Assembly: GCA_030407315.1 (NCBI GenBank)
Contig: JALQPE010000787.1
Span: 62,001 to 126,000 of the forward strand
Origin: Asparagopsis taxiformis
Lineage: Eukaryota > Rhodophyta > Florideophyceae > Bonnemaisoniales > Bonnemaisoniaceae
DNA: 64,000 bases
Direction: 5' to 3'
In this document: positions 52,246-60,859 of the stretch, piece by piece
How positions within the stretch are numbered: position 1 is the stretch's first letter
How the letters are laid out: every line of letters begins with the position of its first letter
The notes under the pieces: generated by a model
Databases searched by the model: none
The model's input: only the letters and a program-made list of their open reading frames with translations
Told to the model about the DNA's origin: nothing
Program-made: the position numbers and the translations under genes

Positions 52246-52629
52246 ACGTTGGGAATTATCATTCGAAAATTAGTTTATGAAGCCGCCAGCGGCACGGCCA
52301 GACTGGGGACCGCTCAAAGGACCCCCCGAAAGCGGCACATGAGAGGAGCCGACAGTCCGGTCGACATCGTTGCTGGGACCGGCAAACAGAGCACATCGGA
52401 CACCGCCCTATTGCCAGCTAATAGGGGTGATCATAGTCCCGGACTGGTTCAAAAATATCTCAAATATAAAGAATCGAACCGTGTCAAGGACCATCATACG
52501 TGTACACGTGACAGATAGGGATTACATATAAACGTAACCTCGAGACACCGGCGACGTCTCGGGGTAGGAACTCCACTCAACAGGATATAGGCCCAGTCGC
52601 TACCGAGTCGCACTCCCACCAACCCTGCC
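52246..52629. other. Spacer upstream of tRNA-Gln, probable retroelement flank
   Basis: No ORF of note. It leads from the tRNA-Gln promoter region into the minisatellite and the copia remnant, and may contain the decayed left end of that element; I could not define an LTR. Confidence 0.3.
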
Positions 52630-52783
52630 CATTCTCCAGCCATTGCCGCTGCACTCTCCAGTCATTGACACTGCATCTCCCAGTCATTTCCGCTGCACTC
52701 TCCAGTCATTGACGCTGTATTCTCCAGTCATTACCGCTGCATTCTCCAGCCACTTCCGCTACATCCTCAGGCCACCACCGCTG
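52630..52783 (+). repeat. 22-bp minisatellite, seven units
   Basis: Seven head-to-tail 22-bp units of the form CATTCTCCAG[TC]CATTNCCGCTG; units 1-5 are close to each other, unit 7 is the most diverged. There are no unique spacers, so it is not a CRISPR array. It lies about 200 bp before the copia gag remnant. Confidence 0.85.
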
Positions 52784-52986
52784 CTATACAGGTTCTGCGA
52801 AATTCCTCACTGTCGCTCCAACTTAGCCACCCCGAAAAACCAAGCTGGATTCCCTTAACCCGCCGTACGCCCTGCGCCAGACCCCCGTCATCCTTTAAAT
52901 CCCGTAATTACCCCAGCACATCTCTCCCCACAGCAAACCGCTCTCCATATCATCCCCCTACTACCCCTGTTGTACACCACCCAATT

Positions 52987-53447
52987 ATGACGTCCCTAGC
53001 TGACCTCCAACAACCAATGATCGATACCAATTACTACGACGTTTGGTACAGCACAATGAAAACAAATGATACACTTATCGACGCATTACACTTTCTTACT
53101 GAGAATCCTGATTGCACCCCACCAGGAACACCTGATTCACAGGAATACATCATGAAACAAACCAAATTGCGTGCACTGATCCACCGCAGCATACCAACCA
53201 ATATATTATGCAAACTACCCCCCACAACCCTCGATGGTACCCCCATGATATTATTAACGCCGTGCGAAACTACGTGAACGCCATGAATGCATACAGCCAT
53301 ACATCGCTCCTCACAGCAGCTCGGCTGATCAAACTACACCCTGGTCAACACCCGTCACAATATATCGAAGCCCATGAACTTCTACGAACAAGAATGATCA
53401 ACGCTGGTTTCCCCAACATACAGGAAGAGTCTACCTCTATTCATTAA
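52987..53447 (+). pseudogene. copia-type gag remnant, frameshifted
   Basis: Two frames overlap between 53208 and 53277; the protein similarity passes from one to the other near 53240, showing an indel. Helical Gag-like residues continue to a TAA at 53447, after which further weak gag-like pieces appear in another frame. Confidence 0.6.
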
Positions 53448-53948
53448 ATGATTGATGGGATAATTGATAACCAAGAATACAGCCTCATTGCCGCCGTAAT
53501 GGAACAGAACCCCCCTCGTCAATTCAGGACTTTTCCAACCGCCTTCAAACTCATTACTCCCTCCAATCTACGCAAAATTACCTTCCCCTAAACCTATCCC
53601 ACCGTCCACAATACCCTTACCCACAGAGATTCCAACACAAAAGAAACCCCACAAAATCTCGCTTTCCCACAAAAAACACATGTGGTGCAACTTCCACTCA
53701 TCCCCTACCCACAACGACAATGAGTGTAGAGCAAAAACGAGGATCCGCCGATTCCGCCCCCACATGATACGCAGCCCCGTCCCACCGCCACGAGCAAACT
53801 CAATATCACCCTCTCTTCCGAAGAATATGACCGTCTCCGCTCACTTGCTCAAGATAAAACAGCACCAGATCAAGTGACAAATTAGCACGGTACGTACTAC
53901 CTTGACAGCGATGCCCACCCAACACACCTCGTTAAACCCTCCCCACAC

Positions 53949-54263
53949 ATGTATCGTTGTCTAATCCCACTCCAATCCGCCACTACTTCACAGAATATTG
54001 ATATCACGCATACCGGCAAGGCACACATCCCGACACCGAAAGGTAACCTTACCATTCCAAATACAGTTACAGCACCGTCTATCTCGCACAATTGGGTATC
54101 GGTCCACACCTTAGCTGAACAACATGGAAGCGTGTTGTTCCACCCATCCAATGATTTTGTGATTAGTGTAGTGCAATGCCACTTGGCGAAGCGCTTACAG
54201 CTAGGTGTTTCACCTCCAATTTTGGGCACTTTACCCAATTCTTTTATTTCGAAACTATTTTGA
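53949..54263 (+). pseudogene. copia-type protease remnant
   Basis: A 104-codon frame holding the C-terminal half of the retropepsin region: the GNLTIPNTV strand and the SHNWVSVHTLAEQHG helix are typical of copia elements. The catalytic D[ST]G region upstream is not recognisable. Confidence 0.55.
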
Positions 54264-54520
54264 ACTATCTATTCTAACAGCAGTGCAATCACTGAACACG
54301 TGGCACGTGACACCAGTGATACACTGAACTATACACTACAGCTAACATTTTACACTGTATTTACAGTGTGCCAGCGCCGCCGGCGCACCTGTCACTAAGG
54401 GTTTTTCGACCACCCTACTGTATCAGTATTTAGCCTACCTATTGGACACCAACCACAAGGACATTTAGGGCTACAAGCCACATATAATTTAGTATTTAAC
54501 TAGAGGCGAACCGCCATGTC

Positions 54521-55236
54521 TGTAGCAGGTAGAAATCCGCTGGAGCGGCAAACCACCCGACAGGTGTCCTGAGCCTCGGTAGAGGAAGTGGTAGAGCAGA
54601 TGAACCTTATAGGTACCCAGCGGGTAGTCTCGTAAGAGAGAAGGTGTCGTTACCCGGAGGGGGTTGTGCGACAAAGGGGTGCTCACGCGAGAGGCGTATG
54701 GATAGAGCGAGTGACGTAATCCGTCGAGCTGTTGGCTAACCCTAAGGTTTTCCCGGAGAGGGGTTGAACAATAGGTATGCGAACACTGTTCTAGTGGGTC
54801 GTAATTCCACTTGAGTTTACGTTACTCTAGAAACCGTGCCTACTGGCTATTCCAGTGGCAGTTTTATACTAAGTCTACTGTAAGCTAGGGTTAGTGGTTA
54901 GGAATAAATATCCAGTTAGTGACCAATCAGAACCCAATTACTGGCGCCCGCCTACCCGCGAGGTCATTGCCAATAGGCTTACATTGTAAGTGTATGGCTG
55001 ATCAGCCTAAGTTAAAATTTGTCCCTTGTGGGGTCTTGGCCGGGGCCGATAGGCCCGGGTGGGGTATTTGTCAGCCTTAGCTTGTCCCAAGTATAGGAAA
55101 CACGCCAGTTGGCTGGTGCCTTGTGATTGGCACATCCCGTAAGTGGGTACCCAATAGGGAAAGGACACGCTCGATTCAGCGAGGACCGCCAGGCGGTACG
55201 ACACGGCCCCCTCCTGAGAGATTTGTCGTCCCGACA
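54521..55236 (+). repeat. 716-bp direct repeat, left copy (LTR-like)
   Basis: Begins TGTAGCAGGTAG and ends TCCCGACA. It aligns end to end with 58661-59375; about nine of ten bases agree by eye, and a stretch of ~150 bases around 54838-54990 is identical. It contains two CCAAT boxes (GACCAATCAG near 54921 and GCCAATAGG near 54970) and ATAAATA, so it may hold a promoter. Confidence 0.8.
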
Positions 55237-55705
55237 AAATTTGATCAAAAAATAAAAATTACAATTTTTGGCTGTGGCCGTTGCATTGTGCAATTCAAAA
55301 TTTTCCCGCGTGCGGCGCGTGCACACCAAATGTGTTGTCCATCCGACTCTTCCGAGTTCCGCCCGACCGTTTCCCATTGGAATCAACACCTGTTACAGGT
55401 TCATCATCGTCCTAACGCAAAACAGCGCATTCACCCCTTCGGTGTCCAACTGCGTCCACGCATTCGCGTCCTTTCCATTATCCCTCAAAGGGTTTTTGCG
55501 TCCATCTGCTAAATAATTAGCCGCGTGATCGCACGAGCGGTGCCAATTCGAGGCTTGCATTCGTCATTCTGGCCAATTGCCTCGCGATCCCCTTGCTGGG
55601 TTGAATAACGCAGCTCCCTTCCGGAGACTTAAGCCAATAGGCCATTTGTTCGTCCCGCTTCAGGGTTTTTATCAACGTCCTTCATCGCCTCTACTGGCTT
55701 TTAAG

Positions 55706-56704
55706 ATGACCCCTCGCGCTCCGATTCAATTCGAATCCTCCGAAGAGGAAGGGGACAATATGGGTTCGCCCAACCGCCCAACCACACGCTCTAGCGTCCG
55801 CCGTCCCACGACTCGCCATCAAGCTTCCTCCTCCCGCACCGGGGTTCCGCCGACACCGGCTAAGTCTTCGTCGACTTCCGCGCCACGCGCTCCGGCAGCC
55901 ACCGAGGCTCAATCGCAGACGCGAACGCGTTCGACTGCCGCAAAAGGCCCCGCTGATCCAGCGTCGCCTGTTGGCAAGGTTGTGAATACACAAGCACGTT
56001 CCGAAGAGACGGTCCCCCCTACCAGGGCAAGTGCACAAGAGCGCGACTCTGTTCCGGCTGAATTGCCTGCTTTCCCGAAGCCTTCCACTCCAGTGGCCAG
56101 TGTCAAACCGTCATCGGTTAATCCGCCGTCGCGCGAAGGTGAGCCATCGAAGGCCACCGGTCCGTCCCCAAAGGGAGCTATGCCGGCCAACACCGAGGAG
56201 GTGATAGAAGTCGTCGCCGAGGGAGGCGCTACGCCCAGGCCAACAAGGCAACCGAACGTCAGGCCTTCGCCAAGTTCGCGTCCGATTACTTCTCGTCCTT
56301 CCGCCCCTGCGGCTCGTACCTCTTCTGGTCGTGACGCTTCAGCGAATCCTTACGAGGACTATGGTCGCCGCAACCAGCAGATACTGGCGGACGCTCGAAA
56401 GCGTAGGGAGGAAGAGTTGCGCCGCGAAGCCGCTCGAGCGGAAGCCGAGAAGGCAGCAGCCGAAAAGGCTAATACTCAACCTGTCGAGAAGGTCGTAGAC
56501 CCGTACGCCTCTACTGGCAGAGTTGCCCGAAGTGGGTCTGGTGCGGCTTCCGCCGATGCCTCCGTAGGCGTAAGACCGTCGGGAACCGCCCTAGTTGATC
56601 CTTACGCGGTTGCGTCTGCCCCAGCACCAGCTGTTACGTCACACGATACTCCCCCTCGGGCACCCAAGCCGACTGCCAATTGGCGCTCCCTAGGAGAATG
56701 CTGA
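55706..56704 (+). CDS. Repeat-element ORF, low-complexity head and coiled coil (copy 1)
   Basis: The 332-residue frame starts at the ATG conserved in copy 2 (MTPRAPIQFESSEEE; MAPRAPIQFESSEEE in copy 2). The head is rich in Ser/Thr/Pro/Ala with a conserved MGSPNRPTTRSSVRRPT motif. A conserved region NPYEDYGRRNQQILADARKR then leads into a charged coiled coil (EEELRREAARAEAEKAAAEK). It ends at TGA 56702 while similarity of style continues in the +1 frame, so the ORF may be truncated by a frameshift. The layout recalls a Gag-like or capsid-like protein, but no known domain is recognised. A longer frame begins at 55577 without conservation support. Confidence 0.6.
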   Translation: MTPRAPIQFESSEEEGDNMGSPNRPTTRSSVRRPTTRHQASSSRTGVPPTPAKSSSTSAPRAPAATEAQSQTRTRSTAAKGPADPASPVGKVVNTQARSEETVPPTRASAQERDSVPAELPAFPKPSTPVASVKPSSVNPPSREGEPSKATGPSPKGAMPANTEEVIEVVAEGGATPRPTRQPNVRPSPSSRPITSRPSAPAARTSSGRDASANPYEDYGRRNQQILADARKRREEELRREAARAEAEKAAAEKANTQPVEKVVDPYASTGRVARSGSGAASADASVGVRPSGTALVDPYAVASAPAPAVTSHDTPPRAPKPTANWRSLGEC

Positions 56705-57608
56705 TGAACTGGTGGTATTCGACTCGCAAGCATTGCCTTTCAGGCGTGAGCTCGCCGCTCCTTGGGAACACTACCCGTTTGCGCGACTCCCTCGTAGGGA
56801 TTTTACGGATCGCCCGAGAAGCGAGTTACGTCGTGACATGCTTCTCATGAGCTCCCTCCGGGGTCAAAACCATCAGGTGCAAAACGAATGTTGGTCGGCT
56901 TACGCCCGTCTCCCCTCGAGTCGCCCGATGCGTCACTTCCGTGTTCCACATACGCTATGTAGCGACAGGACTTTCCTGCTCCATCCCGGAGATGCGCTTT
57001 ACGTCGAACGTATGAATTGTCGCTTGTTCCAAGAGGGATCATACCAAGGCTCCGTAGCGGATCTACCGATGGTTCGGTCACGCTGGTTTGCGTACCCTCC
57101 ACGTCCCGATACGGGTAGCTATGATCATCATATGTGTTTGCACGCTAGGGTTACTTCCCGAAGGATGGGGCGTCAGGTGACGGCGAATGATTATCGCGTT
57201 TTCGCGCACCGTCATGGTAGCTCTGCTGAGCCGGCCACTAGGCCCATGAAGGTAGCTAGGGAAGCTTTGGACCCGCTATGGGATGATCCCACTTGGGAAG
57301 GCCAGTCATCTCCACCGATGTGTTTGCCCGTTGCCGACCCTCCGTCGCTGGTGTATTTCCAAAATTCCGCTCTTCGCGACGCGCCCGAATGGCGGATGGA
57401 CAGGTTCCGATCGTACCTCGAGTTGGAGAGGGATATCCTTATAGGAATAGAGTTGGCTCGTACCGCCGAGACGCGGGGCTTTGTGCCGGTGATGGCAGAG
57501 GAACTCCTCAATAGGGTGAGCAGTACTTGGTACGATATCCCGAAGGTGCCGGTGTCGGACGTGGTCCCCTATAGTCGGGAGTTTCCTGGTTCGGTAATGC
57601 GTCGGTAG
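56694..57608 (+). pseudogene. Repeat-element ORF, second segment (frame +1)
   Basis: Open from the codon after TAG 56691 to TAG 57606-57608. The ~300-residue product looks like a real globular protein (aromatic, Cys and His in VERMNCRLFQEGSYQGSVAD, HHMCLHARVTSRRMG, WRMDRFRSYLELERDILI), with no reverse transcriptase, integrase or transposase motif. It probably once continued from the ORF at 55706, from which it is separated by one frameshift. Confidence 0.45.
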
Positions 57609-58138
57609 TTGAAGGTAGCCCTTGGGGCGACGATTATCCGCAGGAACTGGTCAGTACCAACATCACAGGAGTGGCACCGGAGAAGGTGGTTATCTACAGG
57701 ACCGTTGACTTACCGGTAAGGGCGTTACGTATTAACGTGTTAAACCATCGAGATGGTACAGTCGCAGAGCTGCCGCCTTATCGCAGAGATGGTGAGTTCA
57801 CCGAAGATGGGTATTACGGCGTGGAGCCTGACAATTATTCCGACGGTCATCCCGATTCTTACAAATATCAGCCTGTTGGCGAGGCATTTGTGCCGCGTCC
57901 GTGGTGGACTGCCACCGAGGCGGGAGGCCGAGCTGGGCGTTCGCCTTACGCAGGACGGAGCTTCGCTCTGTGGGACTCGTCCCGTATTGCGCTGCGAGCG
58001 GTCGCGGGAGGGACAATTCCAGGCGTCTGGAATGGGCGCCAGGAAGGGTCGCTTAAGCGGTACGCTCGAGAGCGTGAGTGGGTGCTCGATAGGGAATCAG
58101 CCGCGAAGAGCCGCGTTGGGAATCAATGGCCGCGGTGA
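57602..58138 (+). pseudogene. Repeat-element ORF, third segment
   Basis: A frame opening just before the stop of segment two continues the protein-like sequence (SPWGDDYPQELVSTNITGVA, then EKVVIYRTVDLPVRALRINV, WWTATEAGGRAG, ALWDSSRIALR) to TGA 58138. A last piece in yet another frame (ARQLSPKGEWARAALHWHRA) runs to 58253. At least three frame breaks thus separate one likely ~850-residue protein into pieces. Function unknown. Confidence 0.45.
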
Positions 58139-58416
58139 CGTGGCAAGGCAATTGTCGCCCAAGGGCGAATGGGCGCGTGCCGCCTTGCATTGGCACCGGG
58201 CCACATTGCTTGCGCGGGACCCTTCGGCGAGCGTGCAACGTGTAGCGATATAGGCGCGATTAGTCACACACGTGTGCGAGCGGGAGGATTCTCCCGTTAC
58301 AGTTGTGCACGTGTACGTTACGGCTAGCCGTTTCTATCAGTTTACACGTAGCAACGTAGCAGCTTACTCTGTAAGGCCCCTGGGCCACATAAAAACCCCA
58401 CAAGGTCCATTGGACG

Positions 58417-58445
58417 CCGGACCGGGACCATTGGTCCTGGTCCGG
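58417..58445. repeat. GC-rich inverted repeat
   Basis: CCGGACCGGGACCA (58417-58430) faces TGGTCCTGGTCCGG (58432-58445), 13 of 14 pairs with one G-U in RNA. Located 215 bp before the right direct repeat. Confidence 0.8.
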
Positions 58446-58451
58446 TCCCGG

Positions 58452-58500
58452 CAGTCTCGTTGACCATTTAAAGTCAACGGATTGACCACTAAGCTACAAT
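58452..58500 (-). other. tRNA-like half structure
   Basis: On the minus strand TGTAGCTTAGTGGTCAATCCG resembles a tRNA D-arm region and GTTGAC/GTCAAC closes a stem around an AT-rich loop (TTTAAATG, eight bases). No T arm or acceptor partner is found. It may be a decayed tRNA, a captured tRNA fragment, or chance. Confidence 0.25.
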
Positions 58501-58660
58501 AAAGGCAGATCGTCTCGGTTCCAAATCTTTCGACCGTGGTCGTTTAACTTACAACTAAACGGCGGCGGAAATTCCCTTACCGGATACCCGCTGCTCCGTT
58601 TCGATCTCCAATTGGGGATCGCTCGCACATTTCCCCAATTGCCCGCCGCGAGCCTGCTCC

Positions 58661-59375
58661 TGTAGCAGGTAGAAAATCCGCTAGAGCGGCAAACCACCCG
58701 ACAGGTGTCCCGAGCCTCGGTAGAGGAAGTGGTAGAGCAGATGAACCTTATAGTATACCCAGCGGGAAGTCTCGTATGAGAGAAGAGGTCGCTACCCGGA
58801 AGGGGTTAGGCGAATAGGAATGCTCACGCTAGGTGCGTATGGATGGAGCGAGTGACGTAATCCGTCGAGCTGTTAGCTAACCCTAAGGTTGTCCCTGAGA
58901 GGGTTAAACAATAGGTATGCAAACACTGTTCCAATGGGTCGTAATTCCACTTGAGTTTACGTTACTCTAGAAACCGTGCCTACTGGCTATTCCAGTGGCA
59001 GTTTTATACTAAGTCTACTGTAAGCTAGGGTTAGTGGTTAGGAATAAATATCCAGTTAGTGACCAATCAGAACCCAATTACTGGCGCCCGCCTACCCGCG
59101 AGGTTATTGCCAATAGGCTTACATTGTAATGTATGGCTGATCAGCCTAAGTTAAAATTTGCCCCTTGTGGGGTCTTGGCCGGGGCCGATAGGCCCGAGGG
59201 GGGTATTTGCAGCCTTGCGCTTGTCCCAATTACAGGAAACACGCCCAGTTGGCTGGTGCCTTGTGATTGGCACATCCCCTAAGTGGGTACCCAATAGGGA
59301 GGCGACACGCTCAGATTGGGAGGACCGCCAGGCGGTACGACATGGCCCCCTCCTGAGAGATTTGTCGTCCCGACA
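58661..59375 (+). repeat. 715-bp direct repeat, right copy (LTR-like)
   Basis: Same TGTAGCAGG start and CCCGACA end as 54521-55236, at a distance of 4140 bp and in the same orientation. Small indels (for example GAAATCC versus GAAAATCC near the start) show that the copies are independent and not an assembly artefact. Confidence 0.8.
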
Positions 59376-59823
59376 AAATTACAAAATTTTGGCGATAGCC
59401 GTTGCATTTCGGCATTCAAAATTTCTCCCGCGCCCGACGCGTGTGCGCTATTTTTGTTGTCCACCCGACTCTTGCGAAGGTCCACCAGACCGTTTCCACT
59501 TTGGAATTGACAACATCGGTTGTATTGATCCCTCAGCTGTACCGCGCCTCACCCCTTCGGTGTTCAATTGCATTGTACTTGCGTCCCTTCCGTCATCCCT
59601 CAAAGGGTTTTTGTATCGAATCGCGAGATAATCAGGCGCGTGATCGCGTGAGTGGCGCCGCTTTGAGGCCCGTATTCGCTATCCGGCCACTCGCCTCGCG
59701 ATCCCTCCCCATCAGGGTTGAATTCCGTAGCTCTTCCGCCGGAGATTTAAGCCAATAGGCCATCGGTTTATCCTGTACAGGGTTTTATCGCCAACGTATT
59801 CCACCGTCTTTCGTCGGCGTAAA

Positions 59824-60672
59824 ATGGCTCCCCGCGCGCCGATTCAATTCGAATCCTCAGAGGAGGAGAAAGAAGATATGGGTTCGCCCAACCGTCCGAC
59901 TACGCGCTCTAGCGTGCGTCGTCCCACGCCCCGTCACCAAGCTTCGTCATCCCGTACCGGGGTCGCGCCAGCGTCTACCAAATCGTCTTCCGCACCCGCG
60001 ACAAGTGCGCCCCCGGAGCCCGCTACTCAGCCGTCCACTCGGACTCGCTCGACTTCCTCGAAAGCGCCAATCACTCAGGCTTCGCCGGTTGACAAGGACA
60101 CTGCGACTCCCGCTCGCTCCGATAAGACAGCCACCCCAACCGGGAGAAGTTCGCAAGGGCGCAGCCTCGGCCCAGCCGACTCGCCTGCTTCCCAGAAGCC
60201 TTCCACTCCGGTGGCAGCTGCCAAACAGTCATCGGCTACGCCGTCGTCACACGCAACTGAGCCCGCTAAGATTACCGGTTCGCCCCCACAAGGGGCCATG
60301 CCGGCGGATGCCGGCGACGTTGTCGAAGTTATCGCCGAAGGAGGCGCGACGCCGAAGCCCGCGAGGCAATCGTCTGTTAAGCCTCAGCCGAGTTCCCGGT
60401 CCACTATGGCCCGGCCCTCCGCCTCAGCGGTTCGTACCTCTTCGGGTCGTAGCGCTTCGGCGAACCCTTATGAGGAATATGGTCGCCGCAACCAGCAGAT
60501 CCTGGCAGACGCACGTAAGCGTAGGGATGAAGAGTTACGCAGAGAGGCCGCTCGGGCGGAAGCCGAGAAGGCAAGTACTCGGGTCGTTGGGTCGGCTGCG
60601 GACCCTTACACCTCTGCCGGCGGAGCTACGTCTGTGTTCTCGGAAATGGACGCGGACGTCCACAACCTCTAG
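59824..60672 (+). CDS. Repeat-element ORF (copy 2)
   Basis: The 282-residue product starts MAPRAPIQFESSEEEKEDMG and keeps the copy 1 order: a Ser/Thr/Pro/Ala-rich head, GAMPADAGDVVEVIAEGGAT, NPYEEYGRRNQQILADARKR and RDEELRREAARAEAEKAS. Roughly 60% of residues match copy 1 by eye. The last ~25 residues (PYTSAGGATSVFSEMDADVH) run into foreign repeat DNA. The open frame of >280 codons in a diverged copy suggests that it was once under selection for coding. Confidence 0.55.
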   Translation: MAPRAPIQFESSEEEKEDMGSPNRPTTRSSVRRPTPRHQASSSRTGVAPASTKSSSAPATSAPPEPATQPSTRTRSTSSKAPITQASPVDKDTATPARSDKTATPTGRSSQGRSLGPADSPASQKPSTPVAAAKQSSATPSSHATEPAKITGSPPQGAMPADAGDVVEVIAEGGATPKPARQSSVKPQPSSRSTMARPSASAVRTSSGRSASANPYEEYGRRNQQILADARKRRDEELRREAARAEAEKASTRVVGSAADPYTSAGGATSVFSEMDADVHNL

Positions 60673-60850
60673 TACACCTAGTATTACTAGGCGGACGTCC
60701 ATGTTCTCCAGTATTTTTGGATGTCCGCCTAGAACCGGACGTCCATGCGGTCTAGTACGTCTAGTATTACTAGGGCGACATTCATTGTTTCTAGTACCAC
60801 GGATGTCCCCCTCGGGATGGACTTCCGCCATGTCTATGTCCACCTAGGAC
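60660..60850. repeat. Palindrome-rich mosaic
   Basis: CCTAGTATTACTAGG (60677-60691) recurs as CTAGTATTACTAGG (60761-60774); GGCGGACGTCC (60690-60700) faces GGATGTCCGCC (60719-60729) as a hairpin with one mismatch. The word CCGGACGTCCAT recurs in each unit of the satellite further on, so this block may link the two repeat families. Confidence 0.6.
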
Positions 60851-60859
60851 GGGCGCCGG

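Larger units (their letters stand above)
52987..54263 (+). mobile_element. Degenerate Ty1/copia retrotransposon remnant (gag and protease part)
   Basis: The gag-like part runs from ATG 52987 in one frame (YYDVWYSTMKTNDTLIDALH) to ~53240, then continues in another (HDIINAVRNYVNAMNAYSHT) to 53447, so it is broken by a frameshift and then by stops. Near 53680-53720 a CNFHSSPTHNDNECR segment resembles a zinc-knuckle or C-x2-H cluster. At 53949-54263 a frame with GNLTIPNTVTAPSISHNWVS then VHTLAEQHGSVLF matches the end of copia-type aspartic proteases. Integrase and reverse transcriptase are absent, so it cannot move by itself. It sits 740 bp upstream of tRNA-Gln, a position favoured by Ty1-like elements. 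Confidence 0.7.
54521..58660 (+). mobile_element. Unclassified repeat element, copy 1
   Basis: A 4.14-kb unit: a ~716-bp leader repeated at 58661, then a more diverged ~470-bp leader, an ORF from 55706, two further ORF segments in other frames, and a 3' part (58250-58660) with a GC-rich palindrome and a tRNA-like stretch. The leader begins TGT and its high-identity part ends ACA (55236), as an LTR would, but no reverse transcriptase, integrase, transposase, polypurine tract or target duplication is recognised. It could be a non-autonomous LTR element or a repeat class not known to me. Confidence 0.5.
58661..60672 (+). mobile_element. Unclassified repeat element, copy 2 (truncated)
   Basis: Starts with the right copy of the 716-bp repeat, continues with a diverged leader and an ORF at 59824 homologous to the copy 1 ORF. 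Similarity to copy 1 stops near 60600, within the coiled coil; downstream parts (segments two and three) are missing and a palindrome-rich mosaic follows. Confidence 0.5.

Noticed and set aside
52630..52783. Possible CRISPR array
   Set aside because: Units are directly adjacent with no spacers, and the genome is eukaryotic; this is a minisatellite.
56687..56704. Programmed Ty1-like +1 frameshift between element ORF segments
   Set aside because: The site does not match a known slip sequence and a further frame break follows downstream; decay is the simpler reading.
54521..59375. Calling the 716-bp repeats proven LTRs
   Set aside because: TG/CA ends fit, but no target duplication, primer-binding site, polypurine tract or reverse transcriptase was found.
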